The notes below the pieces were generated by a model. The model searched no databases. It had not been told where the DNA came from and saw nothing but the letters and a program-made list of their open reading frames with translations. From Flavobacterium potami (GTDB lineage Bacteria > Bacteroidota > Bacteroidia > Flavobacteriales > Flavobacteriaceae): a stretch of DNA of 64,000 bases. The stretch is from the NCBI RefSeq assembly GCF_020026915.1, contig NZ_JAINUY010000001.1:682001-746000 (forward strand). Reading direction: 5' to 3'. Positions 18,655 through 27,364 of this stretch are shown here, one piece after another. Positions within the stretch are counted from its first letter, which is position 1; each line of letters opens with the position of its first letter. The position numbers were made by a program, and so were the translations under genes.

Positions 18655-18685
18655 AGAAGGCTGCTAATGCTTAAGCAGTCTTCTA
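18655..18685. other. Hairpin after the first susD
   Basis: AGAAGGCTGCT pairs with AGCAGTCTTCT (one mismatch) around a nine-base loop. No T run follows, so it may be an mRNA 3'-end or processing structure; the real terminator comes next. Confidence 0.45.
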
Positions 18686-18698
18686 ACGCTTAGTTGTG

Positions 18699-18740
18699 AA
18701 AACAGGGTGGTTTTGAAAGATTTAAAACCACCTGTTTTTT
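18699..18740 (+). terminator. Terminator after the first susCD pair
   Basis: AAAACAGGGTGGTTTT pairs with AAAACCACCTGTTTT (one bulged G), followed by a T-rich run. Confidence 0.78.
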
Positions 18741-18892
18741 AATTTTTTTCTAAGAACATTATTCGTAAAAAAATATTTCGGTTTTACTCTGTCTGCCCTT
18801 CAGAAAAAAGCGAAATTATTTTTAAATCATTCACCTTTTTTGCCTCAACCTACTGCTTTTATTTTTCCAATTTTCCATTAATTTATTATAAA

Positions 18893-20686
18893 ATGAAAAC
18901 ATCATTTTTGTTCATTAGCTTGTTCCTGTCATTATTTGGAGCAAGAAACTTACTATATTCTCAGGAGCAGGTTAAAATACATTCTCATAACGACTATAAC
19001 CAAACAATTCCATTTTGGGATGCTTATTCTAATGGAGCAACATCTATCGAAGCTGATATTTTTCTGAAAGATAACGACTTATATGTATCTCATGATTTTC
19101 AGGGTATTACCACTTCCAGAACTTTAGAAGATTTGTATTTAAAGCCTCTTGAAACGGCTTTAAAAATGAATTTTAAAAAAGAAAAACAATTGGTTTTGCT
19201 AATCGATATAAAAACCGAAGCTGAGCCAACTCTTAATAAATTGGTTGCTGTTTTAAATAAATATCAATCTATTACAACAAGTAAGGATATTAAAATTATT
19301 GTTTCAGGAAACAGACCCCAAGCAGAAACATATACAAAATATCCGAGCTTTATTTACTTTGATTTTCAGGAATTAGGAAAATCAATTTCAAAAGAAAGTT
19401 GGGAAAAAGTAGCCATGGTTAGCGCAGATTTTAAAAAATTTTCTGTCTGGAACGGACTAGGAAGGCTAACTCATGAAGACTATAATAAAGTTAGTGCAGT
19501 TATTGCAAAAGCTAAAGAAACCAATAAACCATTTCGTTTTTGGGGAGCTCCGGACACAAAAAGTGCATGGAAAGCATTTTTAGAATTAGGAGTAGATATC
19601 ATCAACACCGATTCGCCCTATAATTGTGTCCAGTATATTCAGGCATTACCTAAAAGATTGATAACGGCTAGTAATTTTTCTACCGTATATAAACCAACTT
19701 ATAAAACAGATCAAAAAGAACAACCGGTTAAAAATGTTATTCTTTTAATTGGAGACGGAAATGGTTTATCTCAAATTTCTTCTGCTGTTTTAGCCAATAA
19801 TGGTGCCTTAACTGCTACTCAATTAAAAAGTATTGGTTTTATAAAAACACAGTCTGCAGATGATTTTACAACAGATTCGGCGGCTGCAGGTACAGCATTG
19901 GCAACAGGTCAGAAAACAAATAACAGAGCAATTGGAACAGATAGTTTAAGAAAGCCAATTGTAAATATTATGGAGGTTTTGCAAAAAAGAAAATACGCAA
20001 CAGGCGTAATTACTACAGACGAAATCACAGGAGCAACTCCAGCTGCTTTTTACGCGCACACAGAAGAAAGATCGAATACAGATTTGATTGCTAAAGATTT
20101 AGAAAAAAGCAAATTGAATTTATTTATTGGAGGTGGTGCTTCTACTTTTAAAAATAAAAAATTGGACTTTAAATTTAAATTATTGAATTCGGTTAAAGAA
20201 CTACAAAACGTGATCAATGATACTGTTGGTGTTTTTATTGCTGAAGGAAGAGTTCCATCGGTTTTAGAAGGGAGAGGAGAATTACTCGCAGATGCTACCA
20301 AATACGGTTTGGAGTTCTTAAACAAAAAGAAAAAGCCTTTTTTCCTAATGGTAGAAGGAGCTCAAATTGATAGTTTTGGACACGTTAACAACGTTGGCGG
20401 AATCGTATCTGAAACGATAGATTTTGATACCGCTATTACACAAGCTATTATGTTCGCAGACAAAAATGAAGGAACTTTGGTAATTGTTACTGCAGATCAT
20501 GAAACTTCAGGATTTGCAATTCCGCAAGGAAATGTAAAAAAGCATAAAATTGAAGGTGATTTTATCACAAACGATCATACAGCGACAATGGTTCCTATTT
20601 TTTCTTACGGACCACATTCACAAGATTTTCAAGGCGTTTATGAAAACAATGAAGTGTTCGCTAAAATACTTTCATTACTGAAATAA
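18893..20686 (+). CDS. Fusion of GDPD-like phosphodiesterase and alkaline phosphatase
   Basis: A 597-residue exported enzyme with two catalytic domains. After a signal peptide (ends YSQ) comes a glycerophosphodiesterase / PI-PLC-like TIM barrel (~25-255): HSHNDY at the front, the metal-binding IEADIF, LYVSHDF and LLIDIK, and a closing INTDSP strand. From about residue 275 an alkaline phosphatase domain follows: LIGDGNG (metal Asp), TDSAAAGTALATG (nucleophile Ser after TD), EGAQIDSFGHVNN, TADHETSG and NDHTATMVPI. Both motif sets look complete. The natural reading is that the first domain cleaves a phosphodiester and the second removes the resulting phosphomonoester to give free phosphate in the periplasm. 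It lies downstream of susCD and upstream of mscS on the same strand. Confidence 0.88.
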   Translation: MKTSFLFISLFLSLFGARNLLYSQEQVKIHSHNDYNQTIPFWDAYSNGATSIEADIFLKDNDLYVSHDFQGITTSRTLEDLYLKPLETALKMNFKKEKQLVLLIDIKTEAEPTLNKLVAVLNKYQSITTSKDIKIIVSGNRPQAETYTKYPSFIYFDFQELGKSISKESWEKVAMVSADFKKFSVWNGLGRLTHEDYNKVSAVIAKAKETNKPFRFWGAPDTKSAWKAFLELGVDIINTDSPYNCVQYIQALPKRLITASNFSTVYKPTYKTDQKEQPVKNVILLIGDGNGLSQISSAVLANNGALTATQLKSIGFIKTQSADDFTTDSAAAGTALATGQKTNNRAIGTDSLRKPIVNIMEVLQKRKYATGVITTDEITGATPAAFYAHTEERSNTDLIAKDLEKSKLNLFIGGGASTFKNKKLDFKFKLLNSVKELQNVINDTVGVFIAEGRVPSVLEGRGELLADATKYGLEFLNKKKKPFFLMVEGAQIDSFGHVNNVGGIVSETIDFDTAITQAIMFADKNEGTLVIVTADHETSGFAIPQGNVKKHKIEGDFITNDHTATMVPIFSYGPHSQDFQGVYENNEVFAKILSLLK

Positions 20687-20718
20687 AATCAAATTAAAAA
20701 CAGCCCCCATCTGTTTAT

Positions 20719-20760
20719 GAAGCCCGCTAATTATTTAGGTAATGGCGGGCTTCTAATTTT
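20719..20760 (+). terminator. Terminator after the phosphodiesterase-phosphatase gene
   Basis: GAAGCCCGC pairs with GCGGGCTTC around a 17-base loop, followed by a T-rich stretch. Confidence 0.8.
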
Positions 20761-20871
20761 TTAAACCGAATTGATTTTTTGAAAAGAAACACTCTTTTTA
20801 TTTTTCAAAGGTTTTATTTCTCTTTTAGATTTCTTATTTTTAGTAATGTAATTGCTAAAATAGAAAAAGCT

Positions 20872-22656
20872 ATGATTTTAGGTGTTAAACGTTTACTGTC
20901 TTATATCGTACTTTTGCTGTTGTTCTTAATAACATCAAATACAGCAGAAGCCCAGTTATTAGGTTCGGCCAAAGCGACTACAGAAGAACCCGTAAAAACT
21001 CCGGAAGATTCTCTGGGAAGAAGAACACCGCAAGGAACGGTTAACGGATTTATCAAAGCAATTGGTGACCAAAATTACCTTCGCGCCAGCCAATATTTGG
21101 TATTAAGCAAGCGCTCGTACCGAAAAACATCCGAAAGAATTAGAATAGTAAAAACGTTTCAGCAATTATTAGATCAGGGCGGTAATTTGTCGCCATCTTC
21201 TATTATCAGTAATAAAGAAACCGGACGTGTAGACGATGATTTGGCAACTGGTGTTGATCTTGTTGGAAATATCTCCACAAACAAAACAGCCATCCATTTG
21301 TATGTAGAAAACCAGGAAGACGATAGTCAGCCTGCATTATGGCTTTTTTCTGCAGAAACTGTCGAAGCGATTATGGATGCTGATATTAGGGGAGAAAAAA
21401 CTTTTTTAGACAGGGTTTTACCCAATATTTTAATAGAAAAAAAGCTGTGGAATGTTCCAATAGGACATTGGTTGGTAGTGGTGGTTATGACTGGTTTATC
21501 TTATCTGCTTTCCAGATTGTTAATTTTTGCACTTGTTTTTCTGCTTCAGAAAATATGGAAAAAAGCAGCTACCGAAAAAGGTGAAGCAATAATAGAAGCT
21601 TTTACATTACCGGTTCAAATGTATCTAACGGTTATTCTGTTTGTTGCATTTACACAACGAATGGGAATTTCCATTGTTGTGCGTCAACGTTTTAGTATCA
21701 TTATCATTACTATAAGTATTGTAGCATTTTTAATTCTGCTTTGGCGAATGACCGATTTTGTCAGTATGTTCACCCGAAGCCGAATGAACAGACGTGGAAG
21801 AATCTCTGCCGTTTCTGCTATTTTGTTTTTAAGCAGAACCACAAAAGTTGCCATTGTTTTTATCGGAATTATTGCCATTCTCGGAATAATCGGTGTCGAT
21901 GTAACAGCCGGACTGGCAGCGCTGGGTATTGGAGGTATTGCTTTAGCATTGGGAGCACAAAAAACCATAGAAAATTTTGTGGGAAGTGTGAGCCTTATTG
22001 CCGATCAGCCTTTACGAGTAGGCGATTATTGCAGAGTGGATGACATTAAAGGAACAGTAGAGTCAATCGGAATGCGTTCTACTATGCTTCGAACCGCTGC
22101 GCGTACCATTGTAACGATTCCAAACGGACAATTATCTGCCAGTAAAATAGAAAATTTTGCGCATCGTGACCGTTTTATCTTTAATCCGATTTTTAACTTT
22201 AGAATGGAAACCACTCCCGATCAGATGCGTTATCTGTTGGTAGAACTTAGAACTTTGTTGTACGCTCATCCTTCTGTACTAAATTCTTCTCCAGTGGTGC
22301 GTTTTACAGGTATTACAAATGATGCTTTTAAAGTTGAAATTACAGCCTATATTGAAGGATCAAGTTTTGAAAATTCTCAGGAAGTCCAAGAAGATTTATT
22401 ATTAAGAATGATGGATATTATAGAAAAAAGCGGTACTTCTCTCGCATATCCGTCTCAAACACTTTATGTAGCAAGAGATACGCCTCCGTCAAGCGAAAAA
22501 TCTGCTGAGGTTTCAGAAACAGTTAAAAAATGGAAAGAAAATAACGAATTGCAATTACCTAAATTCGATCCAAAACGTGTTGAAGAAATAAAAGGAAGTA
22601 TCAAATATCCGGATGATGGAAGCTTTAAACCTGAAGACGATAATACCATTTTTTGA
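20872..22656 (+). CDS. MscS-family mechanosensitive channel
   Basis: The protein is 594 residues when started at 20872, where a signal-like segment begins (MILGVKRLLSYIVLLLLFL, cleavage near AEAQ). The frame is open from 20779, but the extra residues are not conserved-looking. A soluble periplasmic region (~30-190) is followed by four or five TM helices. The MscS pore helix and beta domain follow: GLAALGIGGIALALGAQ with the Gly/Ala-packed TM3, then FVGSVSLIADQPLRVGDYC and TIPNGQLSASKIENF. Such channels release osmolytes under membrane tension. It is convergent with the Tat-type alkaline phosphatase gene; a role tied to phosphate-ester hydrolysis is only suggested by position. Confidence 0.9.
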   Translation: MILGVKRLLSYIVLLLLFLITSNTAEAQLLGSAKATTEEPVKTPEDSLGRRTPQGTVNGFIKAIGDQNYLRASQYLVLSKRSYRKTSERIRIVKTFQQLLDQGGNLSPSSIISNKETGRVDDDLATGVDLVGNISTNKTAIHLYVENQEDDSQPALWLFSAETVEAIMDADIRGEKTFLDRVLPNILIEKKLWNVPIGHWLVVVVMTGLSYLLSRLLIFALVFLLQKIWKKAATEKGEAIIEAFTLPVQMYLTVILFVAFTQRMGISIVVRQRFSIIIITISIVAFLILLWRMTDFVSMFTRSRMNRRGRISAVSAILFLSRTTKVAIVFIGIIAILGIIGVDVTAGLAALGIGGIALALGAQKTIENFVGSVSLIADQPLRVGDYCRVDDIKGTVESIGMRSTMLRTAARTIVTIPNGQLSASKIENFAHRDRFIFNPIFNFRMETTPDQMRYLLVELRTLLYAHPSVLNSSPVVRFTGITNDAFKVEITAYIEGSSFENSQEVQEDLLLRMMDIIEKSGTSLAYPSQTLYVARDTPPSSEKSAEVSETVKKWKENNELQLPKFDPKRVEEIKGSIKYPDDGSFKPEDDNTIF

Positions 22657-22672
22657 AACAAAATCTAAATAG

Positions 22673-22710
22673 AAAAAGAGTTTAAAAATGATTTTTTAAA
22701 CTCTTTTTTT
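22673..22710. terminator. Bidirectional terminator between mscS-like gene and alkaline phosphatase
   Basis: A perfect 16-bp stem (AAAAAGAGTTTAAAAA and complement) with a four-base loop and flanking A/T runs separates the two convergent genes. Confidence 0.85.
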
Positions 22711-22733
22711 ATGAAATAAAATGTTGAGATTTT

Positions 22734-24134
22734 TTAAACAGCCATTGCAGCTTCCAGCATTAAATAATGCATATCTGTATTTTTTACAAAAGGTTTTAGA
22801 AGTTCACTTCCAGGACCAAATGCTGCCAATTCAACATAATCTCCCGAATGATCCATGCTGATCCATCCCACATTATTGTGTTTTTTCTGTATTTCAGAAT
22901 AAGCTTTGAATGGTAGTTTTTTGTAATTATATAATCCATCCTCAGATTTTTCTAAACCAGAATAAAAATCAAGTAAATGTTGAGCTTCCTGATCGCTTAA
23001 ACTTATTTTGTTGGTTTGATAAATCCAGTCTTTTATCTGTTGCAGATTGAAATCGCTATGAATAGAATTTAAGATATATTCATTCGTGTATTTGTAATCG
23101 GCAATGCTGTTAAAATTTTTAGTTGCTTCTGAGCCGTAAATAAGTCCTGGATTCGCATTACCATGATCTGTAGTAATGATAACCAGTGTTTCTTTATCGT
23201 TTTCTGCAAAATCAATAGCGGTTTTAACTGCTTCATCAAATGCCAGCTGATCGTGTATTAAAGCAGCAATATCATTCGCATGGGCTGCCCAGTCTACTTT
23301 TCCTCCTTCAATCAGAAGTACAAAACCGTCTTTATGATCTTTCATCTGGTCAATAGCGGCTTTACTCATTTCAGCAAGTGTTGGTGTATGCTGCAAATCT
23401 GGAATATTAGCTCTGTCAATTGAATATGGCAATGCTCCAGTAGAAAAGACACCTAAAGTTTTAGTATTCTTTTTCAAATTCCCAAGCCCTGATTTGTCCT
23501 TTAAAATCTGATACCCTTTTTCCTCGTAGCTTTTATAAACGTCTTTTTTGTCTTTTCTTTTTGATGGATTAAAGAATTCGTCTCCTCCGCCCATTAAAAC
23601 ATCCATTCCCAATTGAGCGTACATTTCAGCGATCTCATTTTCGGCGTTTCTGCTGTCAGAGTTGACACAAAAACCTGCTGGAGTTGCATGTGTAATGGTA
23701 ACCGTTGTAACACAGCCGGCTTTTTTTCCTGCATTTTTAAATTTTTGCCAGATCGGAAGGTATTTTTCCCCATTTGCACCCACATTCAAAACACCATTTT
23801 TGACACGATGACCACCACCGAAAGATGAACTTGCAGCAGCAGAATCTGTAACAGCCGAACTTGCAGATGCTGTATCCATAAGGGCTCTTGAAACTTTATT
23901 TTCGGCATACAAATTCATCCAATTGCCATTTTTATTTAAGATGTTTTGTGCGTATAAGTTTGCCATTTGGAGTGTTCCCGTGCTCATTCCATCAGAAATC
24001 ATGAAAATTATATTTTTGGCTTTTTTGCTTTTCTTTGAAATGGATTCCAAATCATTTGAAAAAATGACTGTCGGACTCATTACGGCCAATCCGCTTAGTA
24101 AGGTAGAGCCTTTAAGAAATCTACGTCTATTCAT
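22734..24134 (-). CDS. Tat-exported alkaline phosphatase
   Basis: A 466-residue phosphatase with a twin-arginine signal (MNRRRFLKGS followed by a hydrophobic stretch), so it is folded in the cytosol before export. The alkaline phosphatase motifs are MISDGMS (metal Asp), VTDSAAASS (nucleophile Ser), THATPAGF, LLIEGGKVDWAAHAND, ITTDHGNANPG and a C-terminal SMDHSGDYVELAAFGPGS. It is a single-domain enzyme, unlike the fusion encoded at 18.9 kb, and only distantly similar to its phosphatase half. It is convergent with the MscS gene and divergent from the HTCS at 24397. Two phosphatases beside one SusC/SusD pair support a phosphate-scavenging locus. Confidence 0.9.
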   Translation of the reverse strand: MNRRRFLKGSTLLSGLAVMSPTVIFSNDLESISKKSKKAKNIIFMISDGMSTGTLQMANLYAQNILNKNGNWMNLYAENKVSRALMDTASASSAVTDSAAASSSFGGGHRVKNGVLNVGANGEKYLPIWQKFKNAGKKAGCVTTVTITHATPAGFCVNSDSRNAENEIAEMYAQLGMDVLMGGGDEFFNPSKRKDKKDVYKSYEEKGYQILKDKSGLGNLKKNTKTLGVFSTGALPYSIDRANIPDLQHTPTLAEMSKAAIDQMKDHKDGFVLLIEGGKVDWAAHANDIAALIHDQLAFDEAVKTAIDFAENDKETLVIITTDHGNANPGLIYGSEATKNFNSIADYKYTNEYILNSIHSDFNLQQIKDWIYQTNKISLSDQEAQHLLDFYSGLEKSEDGLYNYKKLPFKAYSEIQKKHNNVGWISMDHSGDYVELAAFGPGSELLKPFVKNTDMHYLMLEAAMAV

Positions 24135-24396
24135 TTTACGTCTTTTAAATTTTTGGGCAATTTAAATCAAAAATCATAATTAATGAAACATTGTTGCGTT
24201 AATTAATTGTCATTTTTTACGAAATTTTGAATTTTATTTATTCCAATTTCTCTTCAAATAAAATAAAAGTTTATTTTTACTTTTTGTAACATCCTTCTTG
24301 TTTGTCATTCCGATATAATCCTTCCTAATTATAGCGACAGACTGTTGGTTCAGAAGGCTGTTTTCTTAACTTACTATTTACCAAACCTCATACTTC

Positions 24397-27135
24397 ATGT
24401 ATCAATTTATAAAATATATTGTACTGTTTTTTGCAGTATCGTTAAGTTTAATTTCTTGTAAACAAAAACAGGGAGACAAAATTAAAGTCGGTTTTTCGCA
24501 GGCCATGACTACAGACGACTGGCGAAAACAAATGAACAGTTCTATTAAAATTGAAGCTTCTTTAAGACCAGAAGTCGATTTAACCATTAAAGATGCTAAC
24601 AATAATGTAACGAAGCAAATAGAAGATATAGAACGCTTTATTTCTAACAAGGTAGATGTTATAATTGTATCGCCAATTCAATCTAAACCGTTAACGGCTG
24701 TGGTAGAAAAATCAATCAAAGCGGGAATTCCGGTTTTGGTTGTAGATCGAAAAATTGAGGGGGAGAATTATACCGCTTATTTAGGTGCCGATAATATTGA
24801 AATTGGCAGAATTGGTGCTCGTTACATCATTTCTCACAGTAAAGGATCTGGGAAAATCGTAGAAATTACGGGTGCTGCTGGATCTTCGCCTGCTTATGAA
24901 AGAACATTAGGTTTCAATCAGGTTATAAATGAAAATAAGCATTTTAGTATTGTAAAAACAATTCAGGGCGATTGGGAGAAAGAATCGGTAAAATCTCCTC
25001 TAAAAGCAATTTTACAGCAAAATCCTGACATCGAATATATTTTTGCACACAACGACCGAATGGCTTTAAGTGCTTGGGAAACAGCCAAAACATTAGGATT
25101 AGAAAACAAAATCAAATTTATTGGTGTCGACGCTTTAAACAGTGTAAATGGCGGAATCGAATTGGTAAAAAGCGGTGTTCTTGATGGAACTATTTTATAT
25201 CCAACAGGAGGAAATGAAGCTTTAAAGTTAGCTTTGAAAATTTACAATAAAGAATCGGTTTCCAAAAATAACATTCTGAATACAATTGTTATAGATAAGA
25301 ATAATGCTGAAATTATCGAAAATCAGATGGATAAAGTCGATCAGCAGCAATTGGTTATAGAATCACAGCAAGGTGCCATAAAAGTGCAGGAAAAAGAATA
25401 TGCTTCACAGAATAATCTGGTTCGTTTGTTGAGCTTTTTTCTTGTAATCATCTTGAGTTTAACGATTTACAGTATTTATTCGACGATTTCTATTTCTAGA
25501 AAAAAGAAACAATTAGAAAGAATCAATCAAACGGTTATTGATCAGAATAATGAAATTCAGGAAATGGCTTCGCTGGCGGCAAAAAGTAACGAAGCAAAAT
25601 TGGGCTTTTTCACCGGGCTTTCGCATGAATTTAAAACGCCAATAACTTTGATAATGAGTTATGTGGAATCTTTAATAGAAAATGAAAAAATCAAAGGAAC
25701 GACGCTAATTGATGAAGTAAAATTAATCCATAAAAACTCCAATCGTTTGTTAAGATTGATCAATCAATTATTAGATTTTAGAAAAATTGAAGAACAAAAA
25801 TTTACTTTAAGAGCTTCCAATACTAAGATTTATGATTTTACGAATGATGTTATGGCTAATTTTAAAGGAGAAGCCGCTCGCCGAAACATCGATTTTCAAT
25901 TGATTTCAAAAAATAAAAATCTGGAACTTTTTATTGATCGAAGTTTAATGGATAAAGTGTATTTCAACCTATTATCCAACGCTTTCAAATTTACACCAGA
26001 CAACGGAAAAATTACGATTTCAATCATAGAATCTTTGGACAATACAGTAAAAATTCATTTCAAGGATTCTGGTATCGGAATTCCTGAAAATGAACAATCT
26101 AATGTTTTTAGTCCGTTTTTTAAAGCATCCAATAACAATAAAAACAGTTCGGGAATTGGTCTGCATTTATCAAAAGAATTTGTGCTTTTACACAAGGGAA
26201 ATATCGAATTAAAATCGAAACAAGGAACCGAATTTGTTCTTACATTATTGAAAGGGAATGAGCATTTGGGACATTCGGAAATCGTTCAAAAAGGAGAAAA
26301 TCTAAATAATATTCAAAGTTTTGTAACTGATACTATAGATCTCGAATCAGAATTGAATGAGCTGCATACAGTGGCAGATTCAGAAAAGCATTCTCTATTA
26401 ATTATAGAAGACAATAGCGATTTGGTAACGTTCTTAAAAGCCAAATTATCAAACGAATATATTGTGAATATTTCTGATGGAAGTGATGCAATTGAAAAAG
26501 CCTTAGAAATTATTCCCGATATTATTATTTGTGACATCAATCTAGTGGATAAAGACGGTTATGAAATCAGCAAAGAATTAAAGAAAGACTTACGTTCGTC
26601 TCATATCCCAATTATAATTTTAACGGCGCAAAGCAATAAAGAATCGGTTTTAAAAGGATTGCAAAGTGGTGTAGACCAATATTTGACAAAACCTTTTAGT
26701 CTTTCGATTTTAAGACAATCTATTTCGAGCTTACTTTTCAATCGTGAAAAACTACGTTATTATTACACCAATAACATTTATCGTGTAGAGCCAGAATCTA
26801 AATTCGGAAATCAGGAACAGAATTTCATTACCAAAATGAACAGTATTATTGTGTTGAATGTCGAAAATCCAAAATTCTCGGTAGAAGAATTGGCCGATAA
26901 ATTGGGTGTTTCTAGAGTACAATTATACAGAAAAGTAAAAGCCATTATCGGAATCAACATCAGCGATCATATTAATAATGTCAAATTAGAAAAGGCAGCA
27001 GAGCTTTTAAAGTCAAACGAGATGAATATTTCTGAGATTGCATACTCACTTGGATTCTCTTCTCCGAACTATTTTTCGACTGCATTTAAGAATAAATTTG
27101 GAATTTCACCAAAAGAATACAAAGCATCCAACTAA
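24397..27135 (+). CDS. Hybrid two-component regulator with periplasmic sugar-binding sensor (BT1754-like)
   Basis: A 912-residue HTCS. The N-terminus has a lipobox-like SLISC (Cys21), then a periplasmic-binding-protein fold of the ribose/LacI type (~28-320: VGFSQAMTTDDWR, IIVSPIQSKPLT, VLVVDRKI, FAHNDRMALSAWE, FIGVDALNSVNGG), a TM helix (~345-367), a complete histidine kinase (His410 in LSHEFKTP, N-box NLLSNAFKFT, G1 DSGIGI, G2 SSGIGL), a receiver with Asp713 (IICDIN) and the switch Lys (DQYLTKPF), and an AraC-type HTH domain (~805-912). The architecture is that of B. thetaiotaomicron BT1754, which senses fructose and controls a fructan locus. The downstream genes here are exactly of that kind, so fructose sensing is a strong inference. 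Confidence 0.93.
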   Translation: MYQFIKYIVLFFAVSLSLISCKQKQGDKIKVGFSQAMTTDDWRKQMNSSIKIEASLRPEVDLTIKDANNNVTKQIEDIERFISNKVDVIIVSPIQSKPLTAVVEKSIKAGIPVLVVDRKIEGENYTAYLGADNIEIGRIGARYIISHSKGSGKIVEITGAAGSSPAYERTLGFNQVINENKHFSIVKTIQGDWEKESVKSPLKAILQQNPDIEYIFAHNDRMALSAWETAKTLGLENKIKFIGVDALNSVNGGIELVKSGVLDGTILYPTGGNEALKLALKIYNKESVSKNNILNTIVIDKNNAEIIENQMDKVDQQQLVIESQQGAIKVQEKEYASQNNLVRLLSFFLVIILSLTIYSIYSTISISRKKKQLERINQTVIDQNNEIQEMASLAAKSNEAKLGFFTGLSHEFKTPITLIMSYVESLIENEKIKGTTLIDEVKLIHKNSNRLLRLINQLLDFRKIEEQKFTLRASNTKIYDFTNDVMANFKGEAARRNIDFQLISKNKNLELFIDRSLMDKVYFNLLSNAFKFTPDNGKITISIIESLDNTVKIHFKDSGIGIPENEQSNVFSPFFKASNNNKNSSGIGLHLSKEFVLLHKGNIELKSKQGTEFVLTLLKGNEHLGHSEIVQKGENLNNIQSFVTDTIDLESELNELHTVADSEKHSLLIIEDNSDLVTFLKAKLSNEYIVNISDGSDAIEKALEIIPDIIICDINLVDKDGYEISKELKKDLRSSHIPIIILTAQSNKESVLKGLQSGVDQYLTKPFSLSILRQSISSLLFNREKLRYYYTNNIYRVEPESKFGNQEQNFITKMNSIIVLNVENPKFSVEELADKLGVSRVQLYRKVKAIIGINISDHINNVKLEKAAELLKSNEMNISEIAYSLGFSSPNYFSTAFKNKFGISPKEYKASN

Positions 27136-27159
27136 AAATACTTTGAATAGGTTTCATTT

Positions 27160-27257
27160 TATGTATCAATTTTGAAACTTATGTAACACAATTGAAACTA
27201 CAAGGTTTTCGTAAATAAAATTTTGACTACGTAAAACGTTGTAAATAAAGGTTTTGA
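27160..27257 (+). promoter_or_regulatory. Direct repeats upstream of the fructan operon
   Basis: Two tandem 20-bp units occupy 27160-27179 and 27180-27199 and agree at 16 of 20 positions; both start TATGTA and end TTGAAACT. A second pair, GTAAATAAAATTTTGACT (27211) and GTAAATAAAGGTTTTGAG (27241), follows with 30-bp spacing. AraC-type regulators commonly bind direct repeats about two helical turns apart, so these are candidate sites for the adjacent HTCS. Binding is inferred. Confidence 0.5.
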
Positions 27258-27364
27258 GTTAAAAATATCAATGTTTTAATATTTCTCTAAATAAATTGTA
27301 ACATCATTAAAAATAAGTTGATTTTTTTGCAGATATCTTAGCAACAAGTTTTAATACATGTACA

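Noticed and set aside
21741..22043. Plus-strand ORF inside the MscS gene, and the antisense ORF 21684-21968
   Set aside because: Both are out of frame with or antisense to a well-conserved channel sequence and have unlikely, Cys- or Ile-rich compositions.
24177..24205. TAATTAA / TTAATTA inverted repeat between the alkaline phosphatase and the HTCS gene
   Set aside because: The arms are short and made only of A and T in an AT-rich gap, so chance is a sufficient explanation.
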